A stretch of 64,000 bases of DNA from Pseudobdellovibrionaceae bacterium (GTDB taxonomy: Bacteria > Bdellovibrionota > Bdellovibrionia > Bdellovibrionales > Bdellovibrionaceae). The stretch's first letter is position 1; each line of letters opens with the position of its first letter. Location: NCBI GenBank assembly GCA_013359135.1, contig JABWCN010000018.1, forward strand, positions 1-64,000, read 5' to 3'. The notes below the pieces were generated by a model. The model was not told the DNA's origin, ran no database searches, and saw only the letters and a program-made list of their open reading frames with translations. A program made the position numbers and the translations under genes. Positions 55,661 through 63,821 of the stretch are shown here, one piece after another.

Positions 55661-57067
55661 CTAAAATTGAAAATAAATGAAATGGTTGTGGTTAAACTGT
55701 CCAAAAATAATAAAGAAAAGAGAAATCAAAGAATAAATTGAAAGTCTTAATGAAAAGGGAAATGAGTTAATTCTTTGCCATAAGTTTTGTTTGTTGTCGA
55801 TAAGTTGAAATATCAAAAGTAAAAGGATCAAAACAAAACCTTCAATTACCATACTTTGATTCAGTAATTCCCAGCCTTTTAATGGATTTTTAAAGAGCCT
55901 TGATAGGATAAGAAAGGCATCATTAACGTGATTTGCTCTGAAAAAGATCCAAGTAAAAAAAACTAAAATAAAAGTAAATAAAATATTAAAAAATCTAGTA
56001 AAAAAATTAGGTGAACTATTTGGAAAAAGATTTTTTAAATAATTCTCGATAACTAAATAAAACCCATGGAGGAGACCCCAAATGACATAGGTCCAATTAG
56101 CTCCATGCCACAAGCCACTGACTAAAAAGACTAAAAGCAGATTGAAGGATTTCCTCCTTTGACCTACCTGATTTCCTCCTAGTGGAATATATAAATAATC
56201 TCTAAACCAAGTAGAAAGAGAGATGTGCCAACGCCGCCAAAACTCAGAGATAGAGGCAGAAAAATAAGGTTTGTCAAAGTTGACCATCAGATCCACTCCC
56301 ATAAGCTTAGAGCATCCTCTAGCGATATCTGAATAGCCGGAAAAATCACAAAATATTTGAAAAGTAAAAAATAAAGTCGCGATCCATAGACTATATCCAG
56401 AGTATAGCTGAGGTTGAGAAAAAACTTGATCAACAGTAATTGTCAGATTGTCAGCGATAACACACTTTTTTAAGAAACCTGTAATCATTAATTGTAAGCC
56501 AGATTTAAGCTGAGGCCTACTTTGTGCTAAGTTTTTAAATTGCTCGAGTAGATTTTGCGGTCGCTCAATGGGACCAGCAACCAATTGAGGAAAGTAGAGT
56601 ACGTAAAGCGCGTAGATGGATAAGTTTTTTTCAGCTTTTTCTCGTCCAAAGTAAACCTCCAGAGTGTAGCTCATAGACTGAAATACATGAAACGAAAGCC
56701 CAATGGGTAGAACAAAATTTAACAAAACTGGCGAGTAATTCCATCCTAAAAAGGCCATTAACTCATGAATATTGTTGGAAACAAAATTAAAGTATTTAAA
56801 AAAGAATAAGATGCCACAATTAACAACAAGACTTAAAATTAAATATTTCTTTTTTGTTCTGCCAATGCTTTTTTCTATCAGCAAACCAGCGCCGTAATCT
56901 ATTAAAATCACAGCAATAAGTATCAGCAAGTAGGCCGGTAAAAAGTAGGAATAAAAAATAGAACTTGCAATTAAAAGTAAATAAATCTTGGCATTTCTTT
57001 TAAAAGTAAAAAATAAGATTAAAACAATAGGTAAAAAAAACGCAAATTGAAATGAGTTAAAAAGCAT
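55661..57067 (-). CDS. MBOAT family O-acyltransferase (AlgI/DltB-like)
   Basis: MBOAT proteins move acyl groups across the membrane for O-acylation of an extracellular polymer. The 468-residue protein has about ten membrane helices, the FWRRWHISLSTWFRDY segment and the catalytic His in LWHGANWTYV. Order and spacing with the SGNH gene suggest the two act together. No other polysaccharide genes lie next to them, so the acceptor is unknown. Confidence 0.93.
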   Translation of the reverse strand: MLFNSFQFAFFLPIVLILFFTFKRNAKIYLLLIASSIFYSYFLPAYLLILIAVILIDYGAGLLIEKSIGRTKKKYLILSLVVNCGILFFFKYFNFVSNNIHELMAFLGWNYSPVLLNFVLPIGLSFHVFQSMSYTLEVYFGREKAEKNLSIYALYVLYFPQLVAGPIERPQNLLEQFKNLAQSRPQLKSGLQLMITGFLKKCVIADNLTITVDQVFSQPQLYSGYSLWIATLFFTFQIFCDFSGYSDIARGCSKLMGVDLMVNFDKPYFSASISEFWRRWHISLSTWFRDYLYIPLGGNQVGQRRKSFNLLLVFLVSGLWHGANWTYVIWGLLHGFYLVIENYLKNLFPNSSPNFFTRFFNILFTFILVFFTWIFFRANHVNDAFLILSRLFKNPLKGWELLNQSMVIEGFVLILLLLIFQLIDNKQNLWQRINSFPFSLRLSIYSLISLFFIIFGQFNHNHFIYFQF

Positions 57068-57130
57068 TACTAGCCTTCGTTAGAAATGAGGCTAACTTAT
57101 GGGTGAAGCCCAGCATTGTCAAAAATAAAA

Positions 57131-58210
57131 TTAAGCCGTTTTTTTGCCACCATTAGTTGAGAGTATTGAGCCTGGTTCAGTGTCTTTACCCAAAAAAGTT
57201 TTGGCATCAGTTGGGGATACTTTGCCTTTTTTAACCAAATCTTCGATGTACTTCTCAAATGTTATCATTCCTTGAGCGTGACCAGTTTGCAATGCTGAAG
57301 GAATTTGATGAATTTTGCCTTCGCGAATTAGATTAGCGATGGCCTTTGTGTTTTTTAAAATTTCATAAGCGGCTACGCGACCCTGGCCATCAGCTCGAGT
57401 AAATAAAGTCTGGGCCACTACACCACGCAAACTTTCTGATAGCATAGTTCGAATTTGCGATTGTTGGCTAGAAGGAAAAACGTCGATGATCCTGTCAATT
57501 GTTTTAGCTGCGTTGTTTGTGTGTAAAGTTCCAAAAACAATGTGCCCAGTTTCTGCGGCCGTAAGAGCTAGAGAAATAGTTTCTAAATCACGCAACTCGC
57601 CCACAAGCAAAATATCAGGATCTTCTCTTAGAGCTGCTTTTAGGGCATTTGCAAAAGATTTAGTGTGGGATCCAACTTCCCGTTGATTGACGATACATTT
57701 AATATTTTGATGAACAAACTCAATAGGATCTTCCACGGTGATGATATGCGACTCAGAGCTCATATTAATCTCGTGTATCATAGCTGCTAAAGTTGTGGAT
57801 TTCCCCGACCCGGTTGGGCCTGTGACTAGAATTAAACCACGATCGCAATCAATCAGGTCCATAATTCCTTGTGGGATATTCAGCTCTTGTGCTGATTTTA
57901 TTTTTTCTGGTATAATTCTAAATACAGCGGCCAAGCCTTTTCTCTGCATGAAAACATTACAACGAAATCTTGCAACACCTGGCAAAGTATAAGCGCAATC
58001 TAGTTCCCACTTTTCTATAAATGATTTTTTTTGTTTTTCAGTCAAAATTTCAAACAAAAGACCTTGGACTTCTTGGCTGGAAAGTTCTTTGTAGTTAAGT
58101 GCAGTCATTTTTCCATGTAGTCTAAGAAAAGGTGGAGCTCCACTTGTTATGTGCAAGTCTGATGCATTTTGTTCAACCATGATTTTAAATAAATCATCAA
58201 TTGCAGCCAC
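57131..58210 (-). CDS. pilT: Type IV pilus retraction ATPase PilT
   Basis: PilT depolymerises type IV pilin to retract the pilus. The 359-residue length and the motifs fit: Walker A GPTGSGKST, the Asp box DPIEFVHQ, Walker B (PDILLVGELRDLET) and the His box GHIVFGTLHTN. Translation starts at a GTG with TTAGGAG upstream. No other pilus genes adjoin. In predatory bdellovibrios type IV pili are needed for prey entry, so a role there is plausible (inference). Confidence 0.97.
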   Translation of the reverse strand: MAAIDDLFKIMVEQNASDLHITSGAPPFLRLHGKMTALNYKELSSQEVQGLLFEILTEKQKKSFIEKWELDCAYTLPGVARFRCNVFMQRKGLAAVFRIIPEKIKSAQELNIPQGIMDLIDCDRGLILVTGPTGSGKSTTLAAMIHEINMSSESHIITVEDPIEFVHQNIKCIVNQREVGSHTKSFANALKAALREDPDILLVGELRDLETISLALTAAETGHIVFGTLHTNNAAKTIDRIIDVFPSSQQSQIRTMLSESLRGVVAQTLFTRADGQGRVAAYEILKNTKAIANLIREGKIHQIPSALQTGHAQGMITFEKYIEDLVKKGKVSPTDAKTFLGKDTEPGSILSTNGGKKTA

Positions 58211-58359
58211 GTTTAACTCCTAAAATAAACCAAGTTTAAAAAAATTAATCTATCTAACATGGGACATATCGGTTGTTATTTTTGAAAATTAATCTTAAAA
58301 CGAAGCCTGAAAATAAATTTAATTTCAGTGTTCAAAATTTTCTAGACCAAGGAGCCTGT

Positions 58360-59892
58360 ATGTCAGCAGAGATATTGATTAATGTTAGACCCCATGAAAC
58401 CAGGGTCGCTTACGTTGATGCTGGGATACTTACAGATCTTAAGATTGAACGAAAAACCTCACCAACTTTGGTTGGTTCCATTCATCGTGGAACGGTGCTA
58501 AGGGTTTTACCAGGAATGCAGGCTGCTTTTGTAGACATAGGCCTAGAAAAAGCTGCTTTTTTGTATGTAGGTGATATAAGGGAAGACCTTGACTCAGACA
58601 GTTATCCACTCTCTGACTTGGACAGAGAAGAGCCTTTGGCTGAAACCAGCTATGATGATGAGGGAATTCCTCAAAAGCACGACAATAAAACTCCAATTCA
58701 GGAACTGCTAAAGGAGGGACAATCTATATTGGTGCAGGTAGCCAAAGATCCCTTGGGCACTAAAGGTGCAAGATTAACAACTCACATTTCGCTTCCAGGG
58801 AGGTTTATTGTATATTTGCCCACGATAAGACATCTTGGAATTTCTCGTCGTATTGAAAATGAGTCAGAGCGTGATCGTTTAAAGGAGCTTGTTCAAAAAA
58901 TCAATCCTCTTGGTGGCCTGATTGTAAGGACAGCTGGTGAGGGTGCCTCTGAGGAAAATTTAAAGTCAGATATTGAGTATCTAGATAGGCTTTCAAGGGA
59001 AATCCTTAAAAACTATGAAAAAAGGAAAACGCCGGGGCAAATTCACCAAGAGATTGATGTTGAACTTAGAGCTCTTCGGGATTTAATGAGTGAAGAGGTT
59101 TCAGCGGTTTGGGTTGATGACGCCGAAATTCATAAGAAAGTTTCTAAATTTGTAAGCCAATTGATGCCCAAATATAAGCAAAACATCATTCATTATGAGG
59201 GCGCCAAGCCATTGTTTGATTTGTATGATATTGAACTTGAAATTTCTCGTTCTCTTGATAGAAAAATATGGTTAAAATCAGGAGGTTACATAGTAATTGA
59301 TGAGGCCGAGGCCTTGGTGGTTATTGATGTTAATACGGGGCGTTTTGTAGGAAAAAAAGATCTAGAGGATACCATTCTAAAAACGAACCTTGAGGCAGTT
59401 AAAGAAATTGCCCATCAGCTTAGAATTAGAAACTGCGGTGGAATCATAATTATCGATTTTATCGATATGGAAAAAGAAAGTCATCGCGAGAAAATTATTG
59501 AAGCTCTTAATGAGGAAGTTCAAAAAGACCGAGCCAAGGTAAACGTGCTGTCGATGTCTTCACTTGGGCTGGTAGAGATGACCAGAAAGAGGATTCGCCC
59601 CAGTCTTATCAAAACTTTGTGTGAACCTTGTAGCTATTGTGATGGCCGTGGATATATTAAAAGAAAATCAACTGTTGCTAACGAGATTTTCAGAGAGCTT
59701 GAGCGTGAGATTGATATGATTGACAATCAAAAATCTAATTTCGTAGTTCATTGTCGCAGCGAAATCGTTGATTGGATTTATGAATTTGAGGGCGAAACCC
59801 TTGAACAATTAGAAAAAAAGCTAAAAAAGTCAGTCGCCTTCAAGATCGAACCATCCTATCATCTTGAGCAGTATGAGTTATTTATCATGTAG
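58360..59892 (+). CDS. rng: Ribonuclease G/E family endoribonuclease
   Basis: RNase G/E cleaves AU-rich single-stranded RNA in mRNA decay and rRNA processing. The 510-residue product starts at 58360, after AGGAG; an upstream in-frame ATG is not favoured. The S1 domain near residues 35-130 holds an acidic insert (EDLDSDSYPLSDLDREEP and on). The catalytic aspartates lie in VVIDVNTGRFVG and IIIDFIDMEKE. The zinc-link cysteines are in CEPCSYCDGRG. It lacks the long C-terminal RNase E scaffold, hence rng rather than rne. Confidence 0.95.
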   Translation: MSAEILINVRPHETRVAYVDAGILTDLKIERKTSPTLVGSIHRGTVLRVLPGMQAAFVDIGLEKAAFLYVGDIREDLDSDSYPLSDLDREEPLAETSYDDEGIPQKHDNKTPIQELLKEGQSILVQVAKDPLGTKGARLTTHISLPGRFIVYLPTIRHLGISRRIENESERDRLKELVQKINPLGGLIVRTAGEGASEENLKSDIEYLDRLSREILKNYEKRKTPGQIHQEIDVELRALRDLMSEEVSAVWVDDAEIHKKVSKFVSQLMPKYKQNIIHYEGAKPLFDLYDIELEISRSLDRKIWLKSGGYIVIDEAEALVVIDVNTGRFVGKKDLEDTILKTNLEAVKEIAHQLRIRNCGGIIIIDFIDMEKESHREKIIEALNEEVQKDRAKVNVLSMSSLGLVEMTRKRIRPSLIKTLCEPCSYCDGRGYIKRKSTVANEIFRELEREIDMIDNQKSNFVVHCRSEIVDWIYEFEGETLEQLEKKLKKSVAFKIEPSYHLEQYELFIM

Positions 59893-59997
59893 AGGTTGTC
59901 CTCACTGAGTAAAAAAAAGACACATCTTGAGGATAAAGCAAATATTTCTAATAAGTTATTGACCAAAAAAATTAAATGAAATAGTTTGATTAAATTA

Positions 59998-60026
59998 TTG
60001 ACATTTGAAGGGCCCGGTGGCATTAA
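59998..60026 (+). promoter_or_regulatory. Possible promoter of rplU-rpmA
   Basis: A perfect TTGACA (59998-60003) precedes a 17-base GC-rich spacer and CATTAA (60021-60026), a weak -10 box. The leader before rplU would be about 30 bases and holds GGAGG at 60049-60053. Confidence 0.3.
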
Positions 60027-60060
60027 CATCGAGCTTAATCCCGTTCTTGGAGGTACAAAA

Positions 60061-60651
60061 ATGTACGCAGTTATTCGTACTGGTGGTAAACAATATACAG
60101 TAAAACCCGGAGATGTTCTACAAGTTGAAAAATTAGAACAACAACTAGGATCTGAATTTAAAATTGATGAAGTTCTTCTTTTAGGTGGAGACGTTACTCA
60201 CGTTGGTCAACCTTTAGTTAAAAATGCAACTGTAACTGTTGTGGTAACTAAACAAGCTAGAAGTCCGAAAGTTATCGTTTTTAAAAAGAAAAGAAGACAT
60301 TCTTTTAGAAAATTCAAGCATCACAAACAACCTTTTACAGAATTATTCGTGAAAGCGATCACTTCTCCAGAAGGAAAAACTGAAACTACAGAATTACAAC
60401 CTAAAGTAGTAGATGTGGCTCAAACTAGGCAGCAAAGAGTACAAGACAAAGTAGCTACTAGAAAAGCTAAAGTTGAAGCTAGAATTAAAGGTGGTTCTGC
60501 TGCTGAGGAAGAATCAAAAAAAGCAGTAAGTAAGAAAAAAACTACAGCTAAGAAAGTTACAAAGAAAGCGGTTACTAAAAAAGCCGTTACAAAAAAAACA
60601 GTAACTAAAAAAGCTGGAGCAAAAAAAGTAACTAAAAAAGCAACTAAGTAA
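60061..60651 (+). CDS. rplU: 50S ribosomal protein L21 with Lys-rich histone-like tail
   Basis: L21 binds 23S rRNA in the large subunit. From the ATG at 60061 (GGAGG upstream) the product is 196 residues, about twice the usual 103. Residues 1-101 are normal L21 (MYAVIRTGGKQYTVKPGD to FTELFVKAI). Residues about 102-150 are a charged linker. Residues 153-196 are Lys/Ala/Thr/Val repeats of five (TKKAV, TKKTV, TKKAG) like histone H1. An in-frame start at 59986 exists but is weaker. It is followed 35 bases later by rpmA, the standard partner. Confidence 0.93.
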   Translation: MYAVIRTGGKQYTVKPGDVLQVEKLEQQLGSEFKIDEVLLLGGDVTHVGQPLVKNATVTVVVTKQARSPKVIVFKKKRRHSFRKFKHHKQPFTELFVKAITSPEGKTETTELQPKVVDVAQTRQQRVQDKVATRKAKVEARIKGGSAAEEESKKAVSKKKTTAKKVTKKAVTKKAVTKKTVTKKAGAKKVTKKATK

Positions 60652-60686
60652 TTTGGTGAGATAGATAAATTATTAAGGAGTAGAAA

Positions 60687-60947
60687 ATGGCATCGAAGAA
60701 GGCTGGCGGTAGTACAAAGAACGGTCGTGATTCACAGAGTAAAAGATTAGGCGTTAAAAGATTTGGTGGCGAGACAGTTCAAGCTGGAACTATTATCGTT
60801 AGACAAAGAGGAACTAAATTTAATCCTGGTAACAATGTAAAAGTTGGAAGAGATTGGACAATTTATTCTGCAATTGAAGGCGTTGTAAAATTTGAAAGAG
60901 CTACTAAAGATAAAATGAAAATCTCTGTTTATCCAAAAACAGCGTAA
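60687..60947 (+). CDS. rpmA: 50S ribosomal protein L27
   Basis: L27 reaches the peptidyl transferase centre. The 86-residue protein has the signatures [20 protein letters not shown], then GVKRFGG, and [16 protein letters not shown]. The N-terminus shows no cleaved extension of the firmicute type. A terminator follows about 60 bases later. Confidence 0.98.
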   Translation: MASKKAGGSTKNGRDSQSKRLGVKRFGGETVQAGTIIVRQRGTKFNPGNNVKVGRDWTIYSAIEGVVKFERATKDKMKISVYPKTA

Positions 60948-61007
60948 TTATCTTTGGAAATAGAAAGCTTAATATAAGTTAAAAGGCTATAAAATTTATA
61001 TTTTCAA

Positions 61008-61037
61008 AAAAAGGGAGTTTCTAACTCCCTTTTTCTT
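61008..61037 (+). terminator. Terminator after rpmA
   Basis: A perfect 12-bp stem (61008-61019 with 61023-61034, arm AAAAAGGGAGTT) with a 3-base loop ends in a T-rich tail. It closes the rplU-rpmA unit before obgE. Confidence 0.88.
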
Positions 61038-61091
61038 TGTAAAAGGGGTTTATCTAAAAAACTCTTTTATGTTTTATAGTTGGTGGAATAT

Positions 61092-62135
61092 ATGAAATTT
61101 ATTGATGAAGTTAAAATTCTTGTTGGTTCTGGTCATGGTGGTCCTGGAAGTGTTAGCTTCAGAAGAGAGGCCATGACGCCTCGGGGTGGACCTGATGGTG
61201 GTGATGGTGGTAAAGGTGGGAGTTTGGTTTTAAGAGTAACTCCTCACTTAAACTCTTTAGTAGATTTTAAATCTAATAAAAAGTATATCGCTAGAAATGG
61301 CGAACAGGGGCAAGGAGCTCGTTGTTCGGGAGCCAATGGTGAGGATATGGTATTGATGGTTCCTAGAGGAACATTGGTTCGTTCGCTTGAGGGTGAAGTT
61401 TTAGTTGATATGGCAGAGCATGATGAGTTTGTTCTCTTTGAGGGTGGACGAGGTGGTAAAGGTAATCATTTTTTCAAGACCTCAGTTAATCAAGCGCCAG
61501 AGCATGCTCAACCTGGAGAGCCAGGAATAGAGCAAGAAGTTATTCTTGAACTAAAACTTATCGCTGATGTGGGTATTATTGGTTTCCCTAATGCTGGCAA
61601 ATCAACTTTAATCTCAAGAATTTCTGCAGCAAAACCTAAAATTGCTGATTATCCATTTACAACGTTAGCTCCCAATTTAGGAGTGGTAAAGGCTGCTGAT
61701 TTTAAAACTTTTGTTGTAGCAGATATTCCTGGGTTGGTAAAAGGCGCACATCAGGGTGTAGGTCTTGGGATTCAGTTTTTGAAGCATATAGAAAGAACTA
61801 AATTTTTTATTCATCTAGTGGATGCGTCTGGCTTGTCTGGTCGAGATCCAATTCAAGACTATTTAGATATAAATCATGAGCTTGAGATGTATGATCAGCA
61901 AAATAAAGAAAAACCAGATTTTTTTCCATTAACTGAACGTACTCAGTTTGTAGTTTTGAATAAAATAGATACTTTAAGTGAGGCAGATTTGTCTCAATTG
62001 AAAAACACTTTTCACAAAAAATGTGGAGTAAGTGTAATTGCTGTTTCTGCTTTTACAGGTAAAAACATTAAAGATTTGTTACAATTTTTGACGGATAAAC
62101 TGTTTAATGAAATTCAGGATGTGACGCAAAAATAG
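61092..62135 (+). CDS. obgE: Obg GTPase
   Basis: Obg is an essential GTPase linked to ribosome assembly and stress response. The start at 61092 follows GGTGGAA; an earlier TTG is less likely. The 347-residue protein has the Gly-rich Obg fold (GSGHGGPGSVSFRREAMTPR and on) at residues 1-157, followed by a G domain with GFPNAGKSTL (G1), DIPGLVKGAHQG (G3) and NKID (G4). The C-terminal OCT domain of longer Obg proteins is absent. Confidence 0.98.
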   Translation: MKFIDEVKILVGSGHGGPGSVSFRREAMTPRGGPDGGDGGKGGSLVLRVTPHLNSLVDFKSNKKYIARNGEQGQGARCSGANGEDMVLMVPRGTLVRSLEGEVLVDMAEHDEFVLFEGGRGGKGNHFFKTSVNQAPEHAQPGEPGIEQEVILELKLIADVGIIGFPNAGKSTLISRISAAKPKIADYPFTTLAPNLGVVKAADFKTFVVADIPGLVKGAHQGVGLGIQFLKHIERTKFFIHLVDASGLSGRDPIQDYLDINHELEMYDQQNKEKPDFFPLTERTQFVVLNKIDTLSEADLSQLKNTFHKKCGVSVIAVSAFTGKNIKDLLQFLTDKLFNEIQDVTQK

Positions 62136-62191
62136 TATGTATTACAATACTGGTTGTTAGTTAAATAGAAGTGATAAATAAAAAAAGAATT

Positions 62192-62242
62192 GTAGAGTAG
62201 ATAATTACACAATTGGATTAATTATGTATAAATTAACTCTAC
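62192..62242 (+). repeat. Nested inverted repeats before nadD-rsfS
   Basis: Outer arms GTAGAGT (62192-62198) and ACTCTAC (62236-62242) enclose inner arms TAATTA (62202-62207 and 62219-62224). The structure ends about 20 bases before the start codon and could form a leader hairpin. All AT-rich, so chance is possible. Confidence 0.4.
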
Positions 62243-62261
62243 TAATAAATAGGAATGATTT

Positions 62262-63263
62262 ATGAAAATTGGAATTTTTGGAGGTTCATTTAACCCCCCT
62301 CATCTTGGTCATATTAATGCGCTTGAAACAGTAAGACGTAAAATTGGTTTAGATAAAGTTTTTATTGTCCCCAACGCACAGAATCCACTCAAAAAGGTTA
62401 TTGATGGACCAACTTCAGAGCAAAGAGTTCAGATGGTTGGTAAAGCTATCGAAGGATATGAAAAGTTTTATGAAGTGGATAACCAAGAAGTCACGCGTGG
62501 TGGACTAAGTTATACAATTGATACAATCAAGAATTATCGACAAAAATATAAAGCCGAAGAGTTATTTTTAATAATCGGAGCAGATCATCTTGAAGCTTTA
62601 GACAAGTGGAAGGATTATAAAAATTTACTTACTGAAACAAACATTGTTGTAACGACTCGTCCTGGATATGAGTTTCCTCATGAGTTTGATGAGTTACCGA
62701 CCTACTTAAAAGACTTAACCAATGAGATTGAATTCAACTTTTTGGACTTAAAATCTGGACGAAGTATTCAGTTTGTGACTTTAAATGATGTTGAAGTTTC
62801 TTCTACAGAATTAAGAAAAAAATTAAGAACGGGCAGGCCTGTTTCTAAATACTTACCGCTTTCAGTTGAAAACTATATTAGTGAACTTAAGCTATATAGA
62901 GAAAGTGGTTTAAAAGTTAAAGATTACGCTCAGTTTGCAAAGTTCTGTGCTCAGTTTTTAAATGATAAAAAAGCTATTAATGTAATGGGATATGATTTAA
63001 CAAAAATGTCTGCGCCATCTGAATATACATTGATTGCGTCTGGAACCTCCACAAGACACGCTATCTCTTTGGCTGAGGGGTTAACTCAAGTGGTAAAAGA
63101 AGAGTTTAATTTACTTCCTCAGAGTGTAGAGGGAACACACGAAGGTCGCTGGGTTGTTGTTGATTACGGGGCATTGATTGTACATATTTTTTATGATTTT
63201 GTTAGACAAGAATATTCTCTTGAAAAGCTTTGGAAAGATTCTCAAGTATTGAATTTAAACTAG
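62262..63263 (+). CDS. Fused nicotinate-nucleotide adenylyltransferase and ribosome silencing factor
   Basis: One open frame of 333 residues joins two proteins that are usually separate neighbours. Residues about 1-215 are NadD (NAD synthesis): GIFGGSFNPPHLGHINALE with the HxGH-type nucleotidyl motif, IIGADHLEALDKWKD, and VEVSSTELRKKL matching ISSTxIR. Residues about 222-333 are RsfS (docks on L14 of the 50S subunit and blocks subunit joining): FCAQFLNDKKAINVMGYDL, ASGTSTRHAISLAEG and EGTHEGRWVVVDYGALIVHIF. No internal stop or start with a ribosome binding site is evident at the junction. It is followed by rlmH, as in many bacteria. Confidence 0.9.
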   Translation: MKIGIFGGSFNPPHLGHINALETVRRKIGLDKVFIVPNAQNPLKKVIDGPTSEQRVQMVGKAIEGYEKFYEVDNQEVTRGGLSYTIDTIKNYRQKYKAEELFLIIGADHLEALDKWKDYKNLLTETNIVVTTRPGYEFPHEFDELPTYLKDLTNEIEFNFLDLKSGRSIQFVTLNDVEVSSTELRKKLRTGRPVSKYLPLSVENYISELKLYRESGLKVKDYAQFAKFCAQFLNDKKAINVMGYDLTKMSAPSEYTLIASGTSTRHAISLAEGLTQVVKEEFNLLPQSVEGTHEGRWVVVDYGALIVHIFYDFVRQEYSLEKLWKDSQVLNLN

Positions 63264-63270
63264 AAATTCG

Positions 63271-63741
63271 ATGAAAATTATTCTTTTAAATTTAAACTCA
63301 GCTTCAGAAGACTGGTCGCAAAAGGCGGTGGCTTTTTATGAAAAAAAACTGAGTCACTTTATTGATTTTTCTGTCATTTCTCTGAAAAGTGAGAATTTAA
63401 ATCGTCAACAGAAAGAACTTCGTTTAAAAAAAGAAGAGGAAAAAATTTTTAATTATCTGAAAGCAGATGATTATTTAGTTTTATTTGATGAAAAAGGTAA
63501 AAACTTAACTTCTTTACAGCTTTCAAAAGAGTTGAATCAAATTCTTATTTCCGGAAAAAAAAGGATCGTATTTTTGATTGGTGGCGCTTTTGGTGTTTCG
63601 GATGAAGTAAAGAAGAAAGCGGCCTTTAAAATTTCCTTATCTAATTTAACCTTTAATCATTTAATAGCTGAAATTGTGGCTCTAGAACAAATTTACAGAG
63701 GTTTTGCTATTTTAAAAAATCTTCCATATCATAACGAATAA
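63271..63741 (+). CDS. rlmH: 23S rRNA pseudouridine-1915 N3-methyltransferase RlmH
   Basis: RlmH is a SPOUT-fold methyltransferase that acts on the assembled ribosome. The 156-residue length is right. The SAM-binding knot shows FLIGGAFGVSDEVK, and the C-terminus has EQIYRGFAILKNLPYHNE, typical of the family (EQLYRA...PYH). It lies seven bases after nadD-rsfS, consistent with co-transcription. Confidence 0.96.
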   Translation: MKIILLNLNSASEDWSQKAVAFYEKKLSHFIDFSVISLKSENLNRQQKELRLKKEEEKIFNYLKADDYLVLFDEKGKNLTSLQLSKELNQILISGKKRIVFLIGGAFGVSDEVKKKAAFKISLSNLTFNHLIAEIVALEQIYRGFAILKNLPYHNE

Positions 63742-63821
63742 TTCAGCTTTCGAAAGTAGAGAGTCTTTTAATAACAAAAATTTTATTTAACATGGCTTGA
63801 AAAATTGCATGATCTATAGAA

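Noticed and set aside
60510-60650. Tandem repeat at the end of rplU considered as a CRISPR-like or mobile repeat
   Set aside because: The units are in frame, 15 bases long and code a Lys-rich tail; there are no spacers.
62900-62940. nadD/rsfS junction considered a sequencing frameshift or missed stop
   Set aside because: The two domains are in the same frame with a plausible linker and no sign of a broken codon.
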